Below are positions 59,999-64,000 of a stretch of DNA of 64,000 nt, in pieces. The notes under the pieces are model-generated. The model saw nothing but the letters and a program-made list of their open reading frames with translations, was not told where the DNA came from and searched no databases. Each line of letters begins with the position of its first letter. The first letter of the stretch is position 1. The stretch is from contig NC_040013.1 of NCBI RefSeq assembly GCF_000972845.2, positions 558,001 through 622,000 of the forward strand, given 5' to 3'. The stretch is from Larimichthys crocea. Its lineage: Eukaryota > Chordata > Actinopteri > Sciaenidae. A program made the translations under genes and the position numbers.

Positions 59999-60900
59999 GG
60001 CTGTCGGGTGTATTCCAGGTCAAAAGGGCACAGATCACTGGTATGGAACCCCTTAAAAGGAAGGAAGGGAGGGTAGCTCAGAGATTTTATTTCACTCTCA
60101 TATCTTCTCACCAGTTTCTCACCACAGGGCAAAATGTTAAAAACAAAAACATTATCTGCAGAAGTCATTTTATTTTAACTCCCAATGTTATGCTAATGTT
60201 GTTACAGGTAATTACAACTGAGCTTGCATTAGATACGTAACAGACACATAAAACACAGATGAAATACTAAATAAATAAAGTGCTGTTGTCATTGGGTTTC
60301 TTGATAATCTTGATAAAAGATTGTCAACAAAAAGAACGTGTTCATTTTTAGAAAAGGAGTAAATAGTGATGGAATCTACAAATCTGCTATCTGTATCGTC
60401 CTCTCAGTTTTCAGCATTTTCAGTAAAAACAAAAGGAAGTTCTGCTTCTGCGGCATGTTTGTCTCTGCAAATATTTCATCATCAGTATTGCACACTTGTA
60501 ATTTCCCAACGATTGAATGTCCAATGTGAAATGACACTGGTAGATTTTGTAATGATGGCACAGCTCCACCTCATTAAAAAAAAGACTCTGAAAGAAAATT
60601 CAAAATCCAAAAAATCCAAATAAAGCCTGTTTTTCTTTTCTTTTTTTACACAGTTTCCATCAGCCTGAGAACTCATACAGTAGCATGCACACTGTGAATC
60701 TACAGTAAAAACTTTAATACCAGCTTAGTTAATAATAAAATAAAATGTGATTGGTAGACTTACCTGGTTGGGATGATCTGAATGTTTGCTGTGTAAAGAG
60801 CTTTCTCCTACCACATCCAAGAATGTAAAGGAAATCCTGCCCCTCTCTTTGCTCGACACTTCACACACACACGCACACAGCTTCTATGTGGCGGGGTGTG
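59999..60900 (-). promoter_or_regulatory. fut7: fut7 5' UTR with probable upstream non-coding exon
   Basis: On the minus strand a perfect donor CAG|GTAAGT has its exon end at 60764. A strong acceptor (CCCTCCCTTCCTTCCTTTTAAG) opens the coding exon at 60051, 53 bp before the ATG. A 5' non-coding exon ending at 60764 and a 712-bp intron are therefore likely. Its 5' limit and the promoter are not visible. The GT/AG signals are read directly; their joint use is inferred. Confidence 0.5.
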
Positions 60901-61779
60901 ACAGTTCATCTACACCTCAGTCAGTGGTCAGTAAAAAGAAGTGTGCTAGAAAACGGAACAAACAGACACAAAAAGTCATTTATCACAAGTTCAGTTTATT
61001 TATTTTTCAAGTTTTATTTTCCACTCAAAGTGAACTTCAGATGCTGGGTACATCAAGTTTGGGTGTGTACTTTCATGTTTAACCAGGCTCACAGTTAGAG
61101 GCGATAAAGCCGTCACCCATCACCACAGACAACTGCCTTCATTCCACTGTTTCACACTCATTTAATTACTTGGTAAATGGCTCGTACATCTGCTGTTTGT
61201 ACAATCAGCGTGGCAGTGGGTGGCAGTCAGAAAAACATGATCGCTGCTGATTTTAGATTAGTTAACCACAAGCTGGTCTTCCTGTTCCTGTTCTTGCAGC
61301 TCTGCAGAGAGAATGGGCACATGGTTACACAACCCCTGTAGGCACATCACAACCGTTTCAGCGTTCCGTTTTCCCCTCCCACTCCACTGCTTTAAGTTAA
61401 ATCAAGTAAGCTATTATGGCCCTGCCATGCTGTCTGCTTAATCTAAATGACAAACCACTCTCATGGACCACTCTCAGTTGTCCAAACACAACACAAGAAT
61501 GTTAGGGAACACAGCTCTGCTGTACTGAGACCTATGTTCTGCAGAAATTGTGGTGACAAATAAAATTGTAAAACTATACACATTATTACACACATACTAT
61601 GAAACATGATGAACACCAACATTTCCAAAAATATTAATGAAATGGTACTTGCAGGCAACATGTTCCAACAAGTTTTCTCTGATGAAATATGACCCCCAAA
61701 CTGTCAGCGAGTCATGATGTAGAGAAATCTGCTCCAAATCGCTCAATACATATAGAATATGTTATTGTTATACATGAGT
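60901..61779. other. region upstream of fut7
   Basis: No coding exon, transposon or clear regulatory motif was recognised here. Confidence 0.55.
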
Positions 61780-62620
61780 GATCAATCAATCAATCGACTT
61801 TATTTGTACAATAATAATAATAATAATACATTTAATTTATAATGCACTTTACATTTGAAGAAAATCTCAAAGTGCTACAATACACTTTTCATACAAAACA
61901 TGTAACACAGGGTGCTTCACATGAAAACACCCAACACCCACCACCCGCCCCCAACCCTCCGCCACAAAAGCCACCACCCATCTCCTGCCCTCTATGCCAA
62001 CACCCACTGCCGAACCCCATTCTCCACCCCACCCCAAAACTAAATAAAATATAATCAAATTAAATAAAAACATTTAAAAAATATAATAGTAAAATAGTCA
62101 AACTAATTATGAAAAAATGTGTAAATAGTTATATAAAAAAAGAATAAAAGTTAAAGTAGTAAAAAATATATACATATAGCCAAAAATAAAGGTTAAGATA
62201 TATAAATAAATAACAGTAGAAACTGCGTAACATTAAAAAATAAACAGGAAAATATTTTTAAATGGTTCAAGTAAAAGCCAAATCAAAAAGATAAGTCTTA
62301 AGTTTGCTCTTAACAATATGAACATTCTGTGATGCCCTCAGGTCTTCAGGTCGTTCCACAGATGTGGATCACAGTGAGAAAATGACGCCTCACCGCGGGT
62401 TGTCGTTCTGACTTTCGGTATTATTAAAAGGCAATTCCCAGAAGACCTGAGGGTCCTCGAGGGTTCATAGGGTAAAAGTAAATCAGATAAATGGGCTGGA
62501 CTAAGACCATTAAGAGATTCATAAACCAGTAAAAGAATCTTAAAGTAAATTCTGAAGTGATATCTTATGTATTGTGTCATTAACATCATCCAAACAACCA
62601 TCACACACATTTATTGGGTA
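61780..62620 (-). mobile_element. L2-type LINE 3' end (truncated, second copy)
   Basis: The minus-strand frame 62610-62338 reads FRIYFKILLLVYESLNGLSP, HLSDLLLPYEPSRTLRSS and then PHLWNDL, the same C-terminal block as the copy at 47971. The 3' end carries ATCA repeats beside GACTTTATTT on the plus strand. The interval 61870-62300 includes an AT-rich and a CCACCC-rich patch. It is a 5'-truncated relic. Confidence 0.82.
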
Positions 62621-64000
62621 CTTCATGAGTACCCAATAACTTTTTTTTACTTTTATGAGAATTGCTTATAGACCTGCTTATAGTGACTACAGACCCGTCG
62701 CCATGGTCTTTTCAGTGCCTTATGCTGTCATACCACAAAACACCACTGACCCCAAGGACAAACTGTAGCACATCATTTGGTCTGCTAAGAAGGTGATTGA
62801 AACAAGACCTGGGCTCCTCTAAGAAACTGAGGCATGCAGACACAAACTTTTAGAGACACTCCTCTCTGGCATGACAAGAACAAGGCCTGAAGACTCTACA
62901 GGTTACATTAATGTAAGATCTGATAACTATATGTGTGACCCACACCCTTTGATAACATTTTGCTTTATTGCTACATTTGGGAAAAACATCTGCATCCCGT
63001 GAACATTAGCGTAGAAAAACTGAACAAAACATATTCATCTAACCTGACTTCATTTTTATCTTCCTTATATTTTTTACTTCATGATTCTTGTTCACCAAAA
63101 CACCAAGGCAAATTCTTATTATGTCATATGTTTATGTGATAATAAACCTGATTCGCACACACTTGCATGCATGCATGCACACATATTTCCAAACTGAGAG
63201 TTATACTTCTGCGTGGTCAAACATAATTTACCTATCTTCTCTAGTCAGATAACAAAATAAATATTATCTTTACATCATACCAAATATTTTACTATTTTCA
63301 TCTGGTATATGACAACATGGTATTGTGTGTTGTGTATTTTTTCATTACTTTTCTATTTACTGTTTTTTGATTTGATATGGCTGATTTTCTATTTTATCCT
63401 ATATATTATTTTTTTTTATATTTTACATGTAACACTGACTTGTAATGCCACAAACAATGAGGACGTGAGCGTAACACCCACCTAATACAATAGCTTTAAT
63501 TCCCTAAAAGCACTAGAGGGCAGCACAGGCTCTCCTTCAGTCCCCTTCAGTAGTGTGGTGTTGAGTGTTGAGTGTTGAATACTTTTAGTATTTGGTTTAA
63601 GGTTGCTAAAGTAGTATAAGTAGAAATTTATCTACAACACTTTTATCTTATGTTTGTAGCATAAATGTCTTAAGTCAAAACGCACAGACACATTCATTGG
63701 TACAAAGGATAAAGTAGAGTGTTTGCAACTTCAGGCTATCAGAAGTAATCAATGTACAGACTTTAACTTGCATTCATCTCACCTCAGGCTCTACCCATTG
63801 ACCTATGCATTACACAATAAGCAAAACTACTTAGCTCTTTTAGCATCTACAATTCTGCCAGTAATTATTTATATATAGTTTTTGTATATTTGTATAACTT
63901 TTCTTTTTTTTATGATTCATATTTTTATTGAGTTTGACATTTTACCAATGATTAAACAAGAGAACAGTGGAAATAATATAATAATAATAATAATAATGGT
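62621..64000. other. right-edge region, no gene recognised
   Basis: AT-rich DNA. 62700-62900 has a faint resemblance to a decayed LINE ORF end. The last 100 bp (TTTTTATTGAGTTTGACATT then AAT units at 63975-63996) could be another LINE tail entering from the right. Neither could be confirmed. Confidence 0.4.

Overview
The window is vertebrate nuclear DNA, almost certainly from a percomorph-type teleost fish. It has long introns with consensus GT-AG junctions, dense CA/TG and AAT microsatellites, fish-type Tc1/mariner, hAT-like and L2-type elements, and tRNA-derived SINEs. Most of the longer open frames are chance or transposon frames. The real genes were found by reading exons and splice sites directly and comparing the translations with remembered vertebrate proteins. 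No database search was run.

Layout. (1) 1-1381, minus strand: first coding exon of stxbp1 (Munc18-1), whose first intron runs off the left edge. (2) 3632-29112, plus strand: a complete 14-exon niban2 (FAM129B) gene, predicted 906 aa, divergent from stxbp1. Its acidic C-terminal tail is enlarged and carries an in-frame 150-bp tandem duplication. (3) 32851-52834, plus strand: a complete 9-exon npdc1 gene, predicted 322 aa, encoding a single-pass neural membrane protein. (4) 58952-59998, minus strand: fut7, an alpha-1,3-fucosyltransferase with an uninterrupted 348-codon coding region and a probable upstream non-coding exon. npdc1 and fut7 are convergent.

The four genes are not a pathway. stxbp1 acts in synaptic vesicle fusion, niban2 is a cytoplasmic PH-domain adaptor, npdc1 is a neural membrane protein, and fut7 acts in Golgi sialyl-Lewis-x synthesis. 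The divergent stxbp1/niban2 pair is also found in human. In human, from memory, that pair and NPDC1/FUT7 lie in different parts of chromosome 9q, so the window joins two segments of one ancestral linkage group.

Accessory DNA. Four Tc1-type elements or larger remnants are visible: one with long IR/DR ends nested inside an older dispersed repeat, one internally deleted copy, one about 0.9 kb copy with both ends, and small fragments. There are two tRNA-headed SINEs with a shared tail, two L2-type LINE 3' ends, and another decayed LINE. The most unusual object is a 649-bp TIR-bounded element in npdc1 intron 5 (48861-49509). It carries about 220 bp that I recognise as the D2 expansion segment of 28S rRNA and is flanked by an exact 16-bp direct repeat.

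No prokaryote-type operons, CRISPR arrays or intact viral genes were seen. Paralogue suffixes (a/b) cannot be assigned from the window alone.
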